64,000 nucleotides of DNA, from NCBI GenBank assembly GCA_002270565.1, contig NQMI01000032.1, forward strand, positions 249,320 through 313,319, written 5' to 3'. Positions 1-10,752 of this stretch are shown here, in pieces. The notes beneath the pieces were generated by a model. The model had not been told where the DNA came from and did no database searches. It saw nothing but the letters and a program-made list of their open reading frames with translations. The position numbers were made by a program, and so were the translations under genes. Numbering within the stretch: position 1 is the first letter of the stretch; each line of letters opens with the position of its first letter. The DNA is from Stenocarpella maydis (Eukaryota > Ascomycota > Sordariomycetes > Diaporthales > Diaporthaceae).

Positions 1-42
1 CTGTCTAGTCGACAATCGAGACGAAATGTCGATCGATAGGCC

Positions 43-3000
43 ATGTCCTCATTGCTGCTCCGTGTGCCAAAGAAGGCAGCCCTGACAGCTCTGCGCGGCC
101 TGATTGCTGGAACCTCATGTACCCTCCTCTTGGTCACCGAAGACCGCCGCCGCCGCATCAACCAAGCCCGCAGTGCCATAGAAAACGCCGAGAAGCTTTG
201 CCTGGTGAAGCAGTACCACGCGACAAGGTCTGCGCTGCATCAAGAGGCTGCCCGCTCCTCCGCCCCCGAGACCCTGGAGGAGCAGCTCACTTCCGTGGCG
301 TATAAAGAGCCAGAATGGAGCGGTCGCAAGAGCTGGAAGTCTCGCCACGATGACACGCCGGAGGACGACTGGGGGGATATAAACCCAACAATCGACCAGA
401 GCCACAAAAGCCAGCATCAAGGTGGCCTTCATGGCCAGCATCCTCGCTATTACGGGCCCAAGGCAGGCCAGTTCAATCGCATTGGGAAATCGACAGCAGC
501 AGCGCGCCCGCAGGCCGTCCATCCAGACCTCGCCAGTCGAGCCGTCACTCTGCCCAAGCTAGATGTCGACGGGAATGTTAGGCGTATAAGAGAGGCGGTC
601 ATTCTAGGCGATTCTCAGAGTCTCGAGGCTGCCGCGCGCATACTACAGAAGACCGTCCAGAGGATCGGCCTCACGGACCTCGACAAAACGATGCTTGTCG
701 ACGCAGCTGCACTACTTTGTCGGAAATGCCAGGACGAGGGCATGTCGGACCTATCCGAAGAAATCCTCTTGTGTGCTGTTGGCATTGGGCCCATGTCCGG
801 GGACCAGTACTACGCTTTCAACCCGGAGGATCTGGTTGAATCAGCTGTTACCGCTGCGGAATGCACACTGAACAGAGGTGAGGCCCCTCCTGACGGCGAG
901 GCCCGCTATGCCGCAAAGCAAAAGCTCAATCGAGCCTTGGCCTTGTTCCTGCCACGCTTCAAGGACAAGTCTTCAACGGGCCCTCGTTCGGGCAACTGGC
1001 AGAAAAAAGCAGAGAAATTGATGCAGATGGCCTTCGATTTCGACTTGACCGACCAGGCCGCAGATGTCTTCTGGCGCATCCAGTTCTACGGTGGGGACTC
1101 GGACTCCACGGTGACACGACAGTTTATGACGCGTCTCTTTGAGAGGAAAGAATTCAACCGCGTGGTCAACACCTTCAGTTTGTTACGCCGCAAACTTCCC
1201 CATTGCTCGAGCGACTTGTGGTATGGAATCGGCAGTCTCGTGACGGATGCCGTCGAAATTGCCCCCAAGCAAAAACCGGAAAAGGTGCTATTACAGTTAC
1301 TGGGGCAGTGCCCTCAAGGTTTTCACGTTCGGACGACATGGGCCACCAAACTCCTCTATTGTCATTGGAAACGAGGCCAGGACTTCCAAGCAACGATGGC
1401 CCTGTTTGGAGAATTCGAGAACATTCACGCCCGCCGAGTGGGCTTCAGATTAATCCGTTTTCCGGATGGTGTGTACCGGACCATGCTTCAAATTGCCGTC
1501 GAGGCTGAAAAATGGCAGACCGTGGATGAAGTCCTTGCCCGGCTGCAGCAGATCAAGCCTTCTTCGTGTAAAGATGCCCGCATCCTTGGCCTCCTTGCCC
1601 TGGCAAAGGCCAAAGCCGGCGACTGGAGCGGGGTATGGGGAGACTTCAAGAACATGGAGGTGAAGGATCGCATCGATGACGTCTTCGTGCCTGTTGTCAA
1701 GGAGTTCATCAAGACCCACACGATCAGTGAAACCGAAATATTCATGAAAGCATATATAACCGACTTGGGGGTTCCGATCTGTCGCTACATGGTCAATGTG
1801 GTCGCCAACCAGTATGGCGCGGTTCGCAATGTCGAGCTCTTTGTTAATTGGCTCGACTACTGCAGTCAGGCCGGCTTCGAGGTCGACGCTGCCTTCAGCA
1901 ACGCCATCCTCGTCAATTGCAAGCGCAGATGGGACTTCAGCTTCGAGGAGCTGAGGATTGTCTATCGCAAGCTGAAGTTACTCAGCCGGAATTATACCGA
2001 CAGTTGGACTGAGAAAACCATGGTCATTGCGGCGATGAAGGTCAGGCATCATACCAGGGCGGCATTCCGCAGAAACATGACGCTTCTAGGCATCAAGAGC
2101 CGAACCATCTCTTCTGTGACCAAACACAATACGCCAGAAGACGTGCGGGTTGAGATGAGGGAAGCAATCACGCTGCGCCTATACAGGGCGGCCTGTGGAA
2201 TCTACAAGTCAGGACTTGCTCGAGGACTTGCGCTCGACGGTGGCCACGTGCGGCTAGCCGTGAAAGCTCAGCTCAAGGTCGACCGTGGGAACGCACAGGC
2301 GGCTTTTGACATCATCACGGCAGCAAAAGCGAGAGGAGTGGACGTTAGCACCGCGGTCTCGCCAGTCTTCTTCGGTCTTTTGCGGAAAGTCTCGTGGCCG
2401 AGGGAGACGGACAGAAATGCCATCCTGCGCCAAGTCCAGGACCTAATCAGCCGATTCGAGTCAAGTGGGCTCAGCCTCCCGCCTGCAGCTTTCACGCGGG
2501 CCGCGCATGTCTGCATGGCAGCGCGCCACTTTGCGGGCGCGATATCGCTTGCCAAGTCGGGTCTAGAGCGCAAGGGCGTGCTGTGCCCCTGGGATGGCCC
2601 AACCTTCTCGCTCTTCTTGCTCGCCTTCACGCACATGGTTGACATCAAGGGCATGAAGTGGACCATCACCGGGTCGTGGCATGAGCCCTACTTCCACAGG
2701 AAGACAGTACTCCGGGCGCTCAAGGACTCCCGGGGCTTGTTAGCCAAGTCCATTCAGACCAACGACGTCCAGAAGGCGGTCAGGGTGCTGGACCAGGCCC
2801 TGGACCTGGTATTGCGAGTGCGGAACGCCTTGGCCATCGAGCGCAAGAACCTAGAGAAAGACACGATGGAGATCATGAGGCAGGCGGCGTTGGAGGCCGA
2901 TCAGCGGGCCCAGAATGGCCAAGACCCAGGCGGGGCTGGCGGCGCCGGCGTCGACCCCGAGTTCGCCAGGAAGCGCGACGAGCTCCTGCGGGAGTTTGAC

Positions 3001-3174
3001 GAACAGCAAAGACGGGAGGAGGAGGCGGAGAGGGCCCTCCTTATTGCGAAGCAGGCCGAGATGAGGGATAGGGCGCTGGCCTCCGTGAGGTTCGAGTTTG
3101 AGCAGGCCGAAGAGGCCGATGAGATGGAGCGGGTGATGATGGGGAACAGGTACAATATCCCAGGGGGTTTCTGA
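43..3174 (+). CDS. Large PPR-like helical-repeat protein, probably mitochondrial
   Basis: This is a single uninterrupted frame of 1043 residues from a true ATG. The first 50 or so residues are basic and hydrophobic with an RRRR cluster and almost no acidic residues before residue 33, which fits a mitochondrial presequence. Residues of about 70-165 are polar and probably disordered. From about 190 to 860 the protein is a run of amphipathic helix pairs of the PPR/TPR kind, and the last 120 residues are a charged E/R/Q-rich coiled coil. Fungal proteins with this N-terminal style are annotated as pentatricopeptide proteins acting in organellar RNA expression; that role is family knowledge, not visible here. 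I cannot assign an orthologue such as N. crassa cya-5 with confidence. The gene is followed by about 1 kb without coding sequence before ERG1. Confidence 0.7.
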   Translation: MSSLLLRVPKKAALTALRGLIAGTSCTLLLVTEDRRRRINQARSAIENAEKLCLVKQYHATRSALHQEAARSSAPETLEEQLTSVAYKEPEWSGRKSWKSRHDDTPEDDWGDINPTIDQSHKSQHQGGLHGQHPRYYGPKAGQFNRIGKSTAAARPQAVHPDLASRAVTLPKLDVDGNVRRIREAVILGDSQSLEAAARILQKTVQRIGLTDLDKTMLVDAAALLCRKCQDEGMSDLSEEILLCAVGIGPMSGDQYYAFNPEDLVESAVTAAECTLNRGEAPPDGEARYAAKQKLNRALALFLPRFKDKSSTGPRSGNWQKKAEKLMQMAFDFDLTDQAADVFWRIQFYGGDSDSTVTRQFMTRLFERKEFNRVVNTFSLLRRKLPHCSSDLWYGIGSLVTDAVEIAPKQKPEKVLLQLLGQCPQGFHVRTTWATKLLYCHWKRGQDFQATMALFGEFENIHARRVGFRLIRFPDGVYRTMLQIAVEAEKWQTVDEVLARLQQIKPSSCKDARILGLLALAKAKAGDWSGVWGDFKNMEVKDRIDDVFVPVVKEFIKTHTISETEIFMKAYITDLGVPICRYMVNVVANQYGAVRNVELFVNWLDYCSQAGFEVDAAFSNAILVNCKRRWDFSFEELRIVYRKLKLLSRNYTDSWTEKTMVIAAMKVRHHTRAAFRRNMTLLGIKSRTISSVTKHNTPEDVRVEMREAITLRLYRAACGIYKSGLARGLALDGGHVRLAVKAQLKVDRGNAQAAFDIITAAKARGVDVSTAVSPVFFGLLRKVSWPRETDRNAILRQVQDLISRFESSGLSLPPAAFTRAAHVCMAARHFAGAISLAKSGLERKGVLCPWDGPTFSLFLLAFTHMVDIKGMKWTITGSWHEPYFHRKTVLRALKDSRGLLAKSIQTNDVQKAVRVLDQALDLVLRVRNALAIERKNLEKDTMEIMRQAALEADQRAQNGQDPGGAGGAGVDPEFARKRDELLREFDEQQRREEEAERALLIAKQAEMRDRALASVRFEFEQAEEADEMERVMMGNRYNIPGGF

Positions 3175-4237
3175 GGAAGTGTAAATGATACACTGGGGAT
3201 GCGCCTCGGACTCCTCGTTGTTTTGCGTATATGGTGTACATCCATACTTACCGCAAGCAATTCAGCAACTACGTATATAAAGTCAAAAGTGCCCAAGCAC
3301 GCCAATCTGCATATTCAACTCTTCATTCTGTGCCTCTTGTGAAGGCCAAATACAACCGACTGACTACCTGAATATCTTGGTAGCAAGAGGGAGGAGCAAA
3401 AAATGACAGAGGAAAAGAAGTGCGATGGTCTGTCAGCTGCTGTCAGCCTTGCATCGTAAGGTTTTGAGAATCCTCTGGCCCAGTAGGACAAGCCTTACTT
3501 CCCCGGAACAGCAAGACTATCACTGCACATGAGGCCACACGACGTGCAGTGCCCAACAAAACCACACGACATGTGAAATTTGGCGGTCAAGTGCCACCCA
3601 CTGTCATTGGCCAATCACATTGCGGTGATGGCCGTGTGGCATGACTTGGCGGGCCAATCGAGCAGATTTTACAAGGCCCTCGCAGGGGTCCAGCTCGCCC
3701 AAATCTGGTGCAGGGGAGCCTCCCTCTCGCCCCTTCTTTAGGGGTCTGTCTGCGTTGGAACACTCGCAAAGCATGTACACTGGAATGCTATGTGGATCTC
3801 GTCGGCCGTCTTTCTCCCACTTTTGCTTGTGATTATCACCATATCGACCAGACGACTGGAACGGACAGGTCATTTTCTGCTTTTGGGACCTGATCAGCCA
3901 TCCAGCCAGCCAGCAAGTCAGTCCGCTTTGTAGACTACTTACTTAGCCCGCATCCACCACTCGGTCCCCAAATCGTCCCCTGCGTCACAGCCTCCCTCGC
4001 CTCGCCATCCATCCTTCAAAGCAACAATTGGCCCGGTTATTGACTAGCGGCATCGCCACTCAAAAGTCGGCTCGGTACCTGCATCACGGCCCCTTTACGG
4101 GCCCCATCTCTTTGCCCCAACTTGAACGGTTGCTCGTGCGACTTGGCCCTCCTGCTGGGTGCCGAGCGCCTCTTGTTATCCGACACTTTTACACGCCCAA
4201 ACCTCGCGCCGAACCCGTTCACAACACCACCGCACAC
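3175..4237. other. Intergenic region and ERG1 leader
   Basis: No gene is seen. The last 250 bases are pyrimidine-rich, as in many fungal promoters and leaders, and a short CCAGCCAG-like repeat lies near 3898-3921. The ERG1 reading frame stays open upstream of its ATG from about 4028, but contains no in-frame ATG in that stretch, so I treat it as leader. Confidence 0.5.
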
Positions 4238-5736
4238 ATGGCGACAACCCTCGAGGTAGAAGCAGCCTCGCTCCAGAGGGAACGCCGCCAGCGCTTCCAC
4301 GAGGCCGATGTCGTCGTCGTCGGCGCCGGCGTCTTCGGCTGTGCCATGGCATACGCCATGGCCAACCAGGGCCGCAGCGTGATACTGCTGGAGCGGTGGA
4401 TGCACGAGCCGGACAGGATAGTCGGCGAGCTGCTGCAGCCCGGCGGGTGCGCGGCGCTGCGCAAGCTGGGGCTCGGGCACTGCCTCGAGGGCATCGACGC
4501 CGTGCCCTGCTACGGATACCACATCCTCTTCCACGGCGACGAGGTCGTCTTCCCCTACCCGCGACGAACGAGCAGGGCGAGATCGTGCTGGCCGACAGCC
4601 TGAAGCCCGGCGAGGAGCACAAGAGGCCCGAGGGGAGGGGTTTCCACCACGGGCGGTTCATAATGCAACTGCGGAAGAGCTGCCTCGCCCACCCAAACAT
4701 CTCAGTCTTCGAGACGGACGTCACAAACACCATCGTCGGCGAGCACAGCCCCGAGATCCTCGGCGTGGAGAGCAGGACGACAGACAAGGCCACGGGCGAG
4801 AAGAAGCCCGACTATTACTTTGGCAAGCTGACCGTCATCGCCGACGGCTACGCCTCCAAGTTCCGCAAGCAGTACGTGGGCAAGACCCCACAGGTCAAGT
4901 CCAAGTTCTACGCCCTCGAGCTCATCGACTTCCCCATCACGCCCAGGGGCTACGGCCACGTCGTCATCGGCAAGGCCTTCCCCATGGTCCTCTACGGCAT
5001 CGGCAGCCACGAGACGCGCGCGCTGATCGACGTCCCCATCGACCTGCCCGAGGCGTCGCCCGAAAAGGGCGGCGTGCGCGGCTACATCAAGAACGTCGTC
5101 ATCCCCGCCCTGCCCCAGGAGCTGCGCCCGTGCTTCGAGGCCGCCATCGCCGACGGCAAGATCCCCAAGAGCATGCCCAACAGCTGGCTGCCGCCGTCGC
5201 GGCAGCCCCGCGAGCCGGGCGTGCTGGTTCTGGGCGACGCCATGAACATGCGGCACCCGCTCACCGGCGGCGGCATGACGGTGGCCTTCAACGACGTCGT
5301 CGTGCTCTCGGGCCTGCTGGAGGGCGTCCGCGACCTGGGCGACGCGGCCGCGGTCCGGGCCGCCATGGGGCAGTTCCACTGGCGGCGCAAGAACCTCTCG
5401 TCCATCATCAACGTGCTCGCCATGGCGCTCTACAGCCTCTTCGCCGCCGACGACCCGCAGCTGCGCGCCCTGCGCATCGGCTGCTTCGCCTACTTCCAGC
5501 GCGGCGTCACCGAGGAGCCCACTGGCCTGCTGGCCGGGCTCATCCAGCGGCCCTGGGTCCTCGTCAGCCACTTCTTCACCGTCGCGTTCCTCGCCATCTG
5601 GCTGCACGCCTGCGACGTCATGGGCGGCGGGCCGCTGGGGTGGCTCAAGCTCCCCATCGCCGTGGTCGACGCCGTGCTCATCCTCTGGAAGGCCTGCGTC
5701 GTCTTCCTGCCCATCATGTACCGCGAGGCGCTATAG
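4238..5736 (+). CDS. ERG1: Squalene epoxidase (squalene monooxygenase), with apparent 1-nt frameshift
   Basis: The product is an FAD-dependent ER monooxygenase that turns squalene into 2,3-oxidosqualene in ergosterol synthesis, the target of allylamine antifungals. The N-terminal part, read from the ATG at 4238, has the FAD dinucleotide motif GAGVFG at residues 29-34 and GELLQPGG. The C-terminal part has GRGFHHGRF, the second FAD motif GDAMNMRHPLTGGG near residues 332-346, and hydrophobic C-terminal helices. The first part ends in VVFPYP in frame 2 at 4560, and the rest runs in frame 1 from 4561. No GT-AG pair of plausible length joins them without losing the conserved PYP, so one base appears to be missing in a short C run at 4559-4560. 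With that base the protein would be about 499 residues, the usual length. A sequencing or assembly error is the simplest explanation; a real null allele would be surprising unless another copy exists. Confidence 0.9.
4556..4564 (+). other. Apparent single-base deletion in ERG1
   Basis: Coding similarity is continuous in frame 2 up to codon PYP and in frame 1 from the next base. The switch falls in a run of three C residues. The only intron that would restore frame, 4544-4605, has a poor GTCGTC donor and would remove the conserved PYP. Confidence 0.7.
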
Positions 5737-6499
5737 GGTGCAGACGCCGCGTGGGCATTGGATCGCTCCAGAGCACTTTTGTATGAAAAGACGGGACCTT
5801 TTGGCCCCGCAATTCATGCGGCGAGCAGTGGCACCAAAGTCAAGCTTTTGGAAGCGGGCGTGCTTGACGAAGGAAGGCAGATAGGGCCTTCTATATATAA
5901 TCTGAGGAAGAAAAGGATGTAGAGCGAGCGACTTTGCGCTTGAGGTGACGCGTTCCACGCCCTTTACGAAGTAAACGGTAGGGCGGCTTCGATGTACGTA
6001 TTTTTAAGCCCTTGTTGTTCCCGGGGTCTACATCTCCCTTCAGGAGCACAGGGACGCATAGATATCAATCTAATTAATTTTAATGACTGAGAACTCATGC
6101 AACTCTAAGTCGCTTTCCTATCTCTGTCGAGTGTCGCCGTTCATGAAACGGTGGGGGACGTTGGGAGACTGACCATCGTCATAATCCCACACACGCCCGT
6201 CATGCCTACACTTTCTGTCAGCCATGTTCCGCTCATCACTGTGAAGAATATCAAGCAATTCGTGAATATGGTGCCATTGGCATCTAGTATGTGGTCCTGC
6301 TATGCCTGGCTCTACTATCGTTACCGCCTTCGCGGTTTCTTATTGTACAGTATGGACCCAGATATCAACCAAAGTCCGTGACTTTTTGTGGTTCCGCCCA
6401 ACGCCATGCCCAAAAATGCCGGTGTTTTGAACTGCCCACGTATAGAGGGCTGAGAATCTGATGACGGAAAACGGACCGGGAGAGAACAAAACAGAGAGC
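5737..6499. other. Intergenic region between convergent ERG1 and ALG5
   Basis: This holds the 3' ends of two convergent genes. It is more AT-rich than the flanking coding sequence, with TATATATA near 5890 and a TTAATTAATTTTAAT-like stretch at 6071-6085. No conserved reading frame is seen. Confidence 0.5.
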
Positions 6500-7930
6500 T
6501 CAGGTGATGCGCCGCCGGTAGACGCCAAACATCCAGCTCCCGCGCAGGATGACCATCCCCAGGGCCATGCCGATGCTGTCCTTGATGATGTTCATTTTGG
6601 TGCCCTCGACCTCGTGCCAGTCGATGGGGACCTCGGCGACGCGGATCCCCGGCGCCAGCCCGATGACGGAGCCGTCGGACGCGACGACGGGGGTCGGGGG
6701 CGCCGACTCGGCGAGCATGAGCATCTCGATGTCGAAGATCCAGCCCTCCATGTGCATGTAGGGGACGATGTGGGGCAGGGCGGCGCGCGAGAAGAGCTTG
6801 AAGCCGCACTGGGTGTCGCGGATGCGCGAGGTGGCGGGCGGGGTGAGGATCATGAGGACGAAGTGGAACGACTTCATGAGGAAGTTGCGCAGGGCCGAAC
6901 GCCGCACGACCTGCTCGCTGCCGACGAGGTGGCCCCGCGACCCGATGGCCACGCCGCGGTTCCCCGCGTCCACGACGTCCTCGCACCCCTCGACCAGCCG
7001 GCCCAGGTCGCTGAACTTGGAGGCGCCGTCGGCGTCGGCGAAGACGACGTACTGGCCCCGCACGTGGCGGAACCCGTGCGTCACGGCGCCGCCCTTGCCG
7101 CGGTTTCGCTCGAGGTTGACGACGCGGAGGACGTCATGCAGCCCGTGCCTGCGCGAGAAGTCGAGGGCGACGTCGACGGTCCCGTCGCGGCTGCCGTCGT
7201 TGACGATGAGGATCTCGTAGCCTGCCGCCTCGCCGTCCCCGGGGCGGCCGTCCGCCTTGGTGCGGCGGAAGAACTGCCGGTGGTGTGGGGTCGTGGGCGG
7301 GCTGGCGACGCGCTTCTTGCTGCCGTCGCCCGTGGGGCGGCCGAACTTCGCGTCGAGGTACTCGACTGCCTCCTCGAGGGCGGGCAGGATGCGCTTCTCC
7401 TCGTTGTATGCCGGGATCACGACGGATACTTGGACCTCGGCGGGCTCGACGGAGCCGGTGTCCGGGACGTCAAAGGCATTCCTGCTGCCGACGGTGGCGG
7501 CCTCGCTCAGCTTGCGCTCAGCGTCCCACCGGTCGAACCAGCACGGGAGAGGCCGGGTTGTGATGCCGTCGGGGGTGGTGGTGATGTATGTCTTTTCGGA
7601 GGGGAGAGGAGCCCGAGGCTTCGGTGCGATGAGGTGGAGGACGATGAAGAACTGGCGGGGGTGTTGTTAGCAGACTATCACGGCTGTAGACGTCAGCTCC
7701 GAGCCGTGGTTTCGCAGCTGCGTGGGAAGACGCGGCAACGGTGCCATTGACGGCAGGAAGCTTGTTGTAGACGGAGGAATGGGACTCACAGCCAATATGG
7801 CCAGGCTGGCGAATGTAATCAGGATGAGCGGCAGGATGATGAGGGGGAACTCCCTCGCGACCATGTACGTAGACCAGACCAGCTGCTCGACCCCAGCAAG
7901 CAGGCGCGCAGGGAGAGACCAGCCGTCCAT
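6500..7930 (-). CDS. ALG5: Dolichyl-phosphate beta-glucosyltransferase
   Basis: Alg5 transfers glucose from UDP-glucose to dolichyl phosphate on the cytosolic face of the ER; Dol-P-Glc then feeds the glucosylation of the N-glycan precursor. Two exons are joined on the minus strand: 7930-7790 and 7651-6500, with a 138-nt intron (GTGAGT donor, GCTAAC branch, CGCCAG acceptor, phase 0). The 430-residue product has an N-terminal membrane anchor at about residues 20-55, then PKPRAPLPSE and the GT2 motif VVIPAYNEEKR near residue 124. VNDGSRDGT and the FADADG metal/nucleotide motif (around 250) follow. The start is the first in-frame ATG, since the frame upstream to 8050 contains only GTG. The gene is GC-rich, so long open frames appear on the opposite strand; they are shadows. 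A proline/threonine-rich loop lies between the first two motifs. Confidence 0.92.
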
Positions 7931-10752
7931 GCTTTTGGCATGTGACAGAGGCAGCAAAGGATTCTGGAACGAGAGGGCAGAGCGGCCATCAATTGCGGCT
8001 GGAACAAGGGTGCATCTGCCCAGCGACGGCTGTTGAAGGAGGGGGTCCACGGCTGCAGATGCTTTGTGAGAGGTGAAGAAGGGTGTGCGACCGGGGCGAG
8101 GGACGACGTCGTCTTCTTGATGTCCCTTTTGGCTTCACTTGCGGTTTGATGAGCCCCTGCTGGGTTGAGAGGCCACGAGGCACTTGCTTGACGGCGACGG
8201 CTGGGGTACGTGCAGTAACAGTAGCAGGTGGGGAGCTTACCTGCAGTACCGGTCCCTGTCGATCCACTGCAGATGTCCCATGCTCCGTACGTTGTGGGGT
8301 ACCTTGATACCTACTATGTACACTAGGCAGGGTAAGGTAGAGCGTGAAGCCAGCCCATTAACAGTCTAAACGCATCTCACGGCAGCAGTGAAATCGCATG
8401 GCCCTTACCTGGGAATACATAGAGTTTACTACACTACATATTGTAAACTCTGATCTACCTACTAAGAAACCAAGCTTAACCTTATCACAGAAGTTTGAGT
8501 TTGCGCAGTTGGGTAACATAACTGGTCATTCTTTTCTTTTCCTCAGCGCACAAATAGAGCTGGGTAACCTGACCTTGGCTAGTTGGTGTAACCTGGGCTT
8601 TTGACTAGTGGGTTTCCAGGTAGGCTCCAGATGTCTTCGACAAAATCACCAGTGGTCTCGTCGGCCAGGAACACCAACTCTATATATTCTTTCAGCATCA
8701 GGTCGAGGCGCGGCGGCACAAGATTGCTCCGTCAGACAATTGAATTTAATATGTAGTCACTGAGGGAAACCCGACTTGCCTCATGACGTTTCTATTTCAA
8801 GCAACAATCCCCAACTAAGATAATTATCCCTGGCCGCGGGATATCCGCTATGATCTGCCTAACTAAGCTATTGTGTTTGAAACTTAGCATTGTATTCATT
8901 ATCTAACGCTGGGTTTTTGAGCGCTTACGACTGCGTGGAGGGACCGTTGCGGCTTTTCTTTTTCCTTAATAGAAACTAGATGAAATATAAGATGAAAGAA
9001 GGGAATTGTGATCGGATTAAGAACGAAACCAGCAGCTAATTGGAACAACTGTTACGTCCGCGTTGATAGCAACACTGGCACTGGCTTCGCCGACTCCGAT
9101 GAAGGCTCTCGGCCCCGATCATCGACAACGGCAATGCAGATTTGCATGGGGCTTGCTCATCGATGGGTGTGTGGATTGGGTCCTGGGCGTAGCACTGGAT
9201 TTCGCAGTCACCGTGACTTTGGACGCCTTATGCACAATCACTGCCCAAGAAGTCTCGAACCAGCAGGGCTAGGGCGTGCTGAGACATACTGCCCCATGGC
9301 CTGTTGCCACACCCAAGGGCCACAATCTTGTGAATCATACGTGAAATTGCAGTCGATGCGACGGCCGGCCGGCCACATCAGTTCAAAAGATGGTTTTGTT
9401 CCTGGACGGTTATGAATGAGGGAAACTAGAGGGGATCCGAGGAACGAAGCGTGGTCACCGGTAGTACGGATAGTTGGTGGCATCCTTACACGATATAAAC
9501 AACATGGTCGAGCGTGCTCAAATGGGTGGTCTGGGTGTTCCTTTCCATTTCCAATTTGGCAATAGACGGAAGCGCCATCCAGGCCAGCACTTACGGAAAC
9601 TTCACGGTAAAGAGTTTCGCCGCTTTCGAGTCGCCGCAAGATGTCCCGAAAGTGATTGATCCTTGGGGAACAATGGCACGCCAGCGTCGTACTTGGTCCT
9701 GATTAGTATGGAAGAGATATAGCTGAATGGGATGCTAGCTGGTTTCATTTTTAGTCCGGTCACAAGAAAGATCGTCAGACCCAGCCTGATAAATTCATGG
9801 AGATCAATGTGGACCTGTCGGCCTCAGGAAGCGATGCCAGGAGGAAGCGGGGTAGAGGAGGCTACCATTGAACCAGTTGAGGCCAGGGAACACCCGGCTT
9901 GATATATAACTGGCTTCTTGTAAGGCCTGTACACAAATTAATTATTACGAAATCAACTGCCCGTAACCTATACCTATTGTCCTTTATCCTCCCAGGACTA
10001 CTACATAGGGACCTAGATATTGTTGTTCCGGCTTGGCATGAGTCCAAAGACCCGAGTTACAACATTCAAGGTTCTCCAGCCTTGGCACCTTTAGTCGCGC
10101 TCCACCGATATACCTACATTAATGAAGAATTAGGCTGAATTACCCGACGTCAATCATCTACCGACATATGACTTGTTACTTCAGCCCCTTTTCCCCACCA
10201 GACTTCAGCTGATATGTGAATGTGAACGAGGATGTGCTCGGGCGGGGACGATGGGAGACGCCCTTTTCCCCTTTTCGGTTCCAACCAGGCGCCAAACTTG
10301 GGTGGTCGTACGGTTAAAGTAAGCGGTTGTGTCCGATGTAAATGGCGAGGGACTATAATTCTCCACATCTGATATATACAAGGCAGGAGAACTCGTACGC
10401 ACGCCAATGACGCCAGGGCGGCATCTATACTCCGTGCGAATCTGGACCTTCAGGGCTCAAGGAAGCCTCAGTCATCTGGCATGTGCAGGCGAGTTGTTCT
10501 TGGCTGCTTGGCATCGCCTCGTGTTCCTGTCGATTTGTCCGTGAACTGTGCCAGATGCGACTCCGCGGACAGACTGAGCATCCTGGGGTGATAACCGGGC
10601 AAAAAGAAAAACCCACTTTACTATATAAATCCACGATGTGTAATTCTCAGCTTCTGTGTCTGGTGTACGAGCTCGCCGCACCACAATCCTCCACCATTAT
10701 CCCGTCTTGACCATTCTGCGTGACAGGCAAAAGATAAATCGCATCGTCAGCC
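7931..10752. other. Gene-poor divergent intergenic region
   Basis: About 2.8 kb separates the divergent ALG5 and feruloyl esterase genes. Short open frames exist but none shows a recognisable domain or codon pattern. GTACC/ATGTACAC-type short words occur near 8290-8330, and AT-rich stretches near 8400-8500 and 8740-8900. A TATATAAA-like element at 10620-10628 lies about 125 bases before the esterase ATG and could be its TATA box. Confidence 0.45.
10620..10628 (+). promoter_or_regulatory. Possible TATA box of the feruloyl esterase gene
   Basis: ACTATATAAAT lies in an otherwise mixed-composition stretch, 125 bases upstream of the esterase start. The assignment rests on position and sequence only. 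Confidence 0.3.

Noticed and set aside
4544..4605. Intron that would restore the ERG1 frame
   Set aside because: Phase and length fit, but the donor GTCGTC is poor and the conserved PYP segment would be lost.
4702..5607. Minus-strand open frame of 301 codons opposite ERG1
   Set aside because: Antisense shadow of ERG1 with low-complexity composition.
6461..7750. Plus-strand open frame of 429 codons opposite ALG5
   Set aside because: It lies antisense to well-conserved ALG5 coding sequence and is a by-product of high third-position GC; no domain signal.
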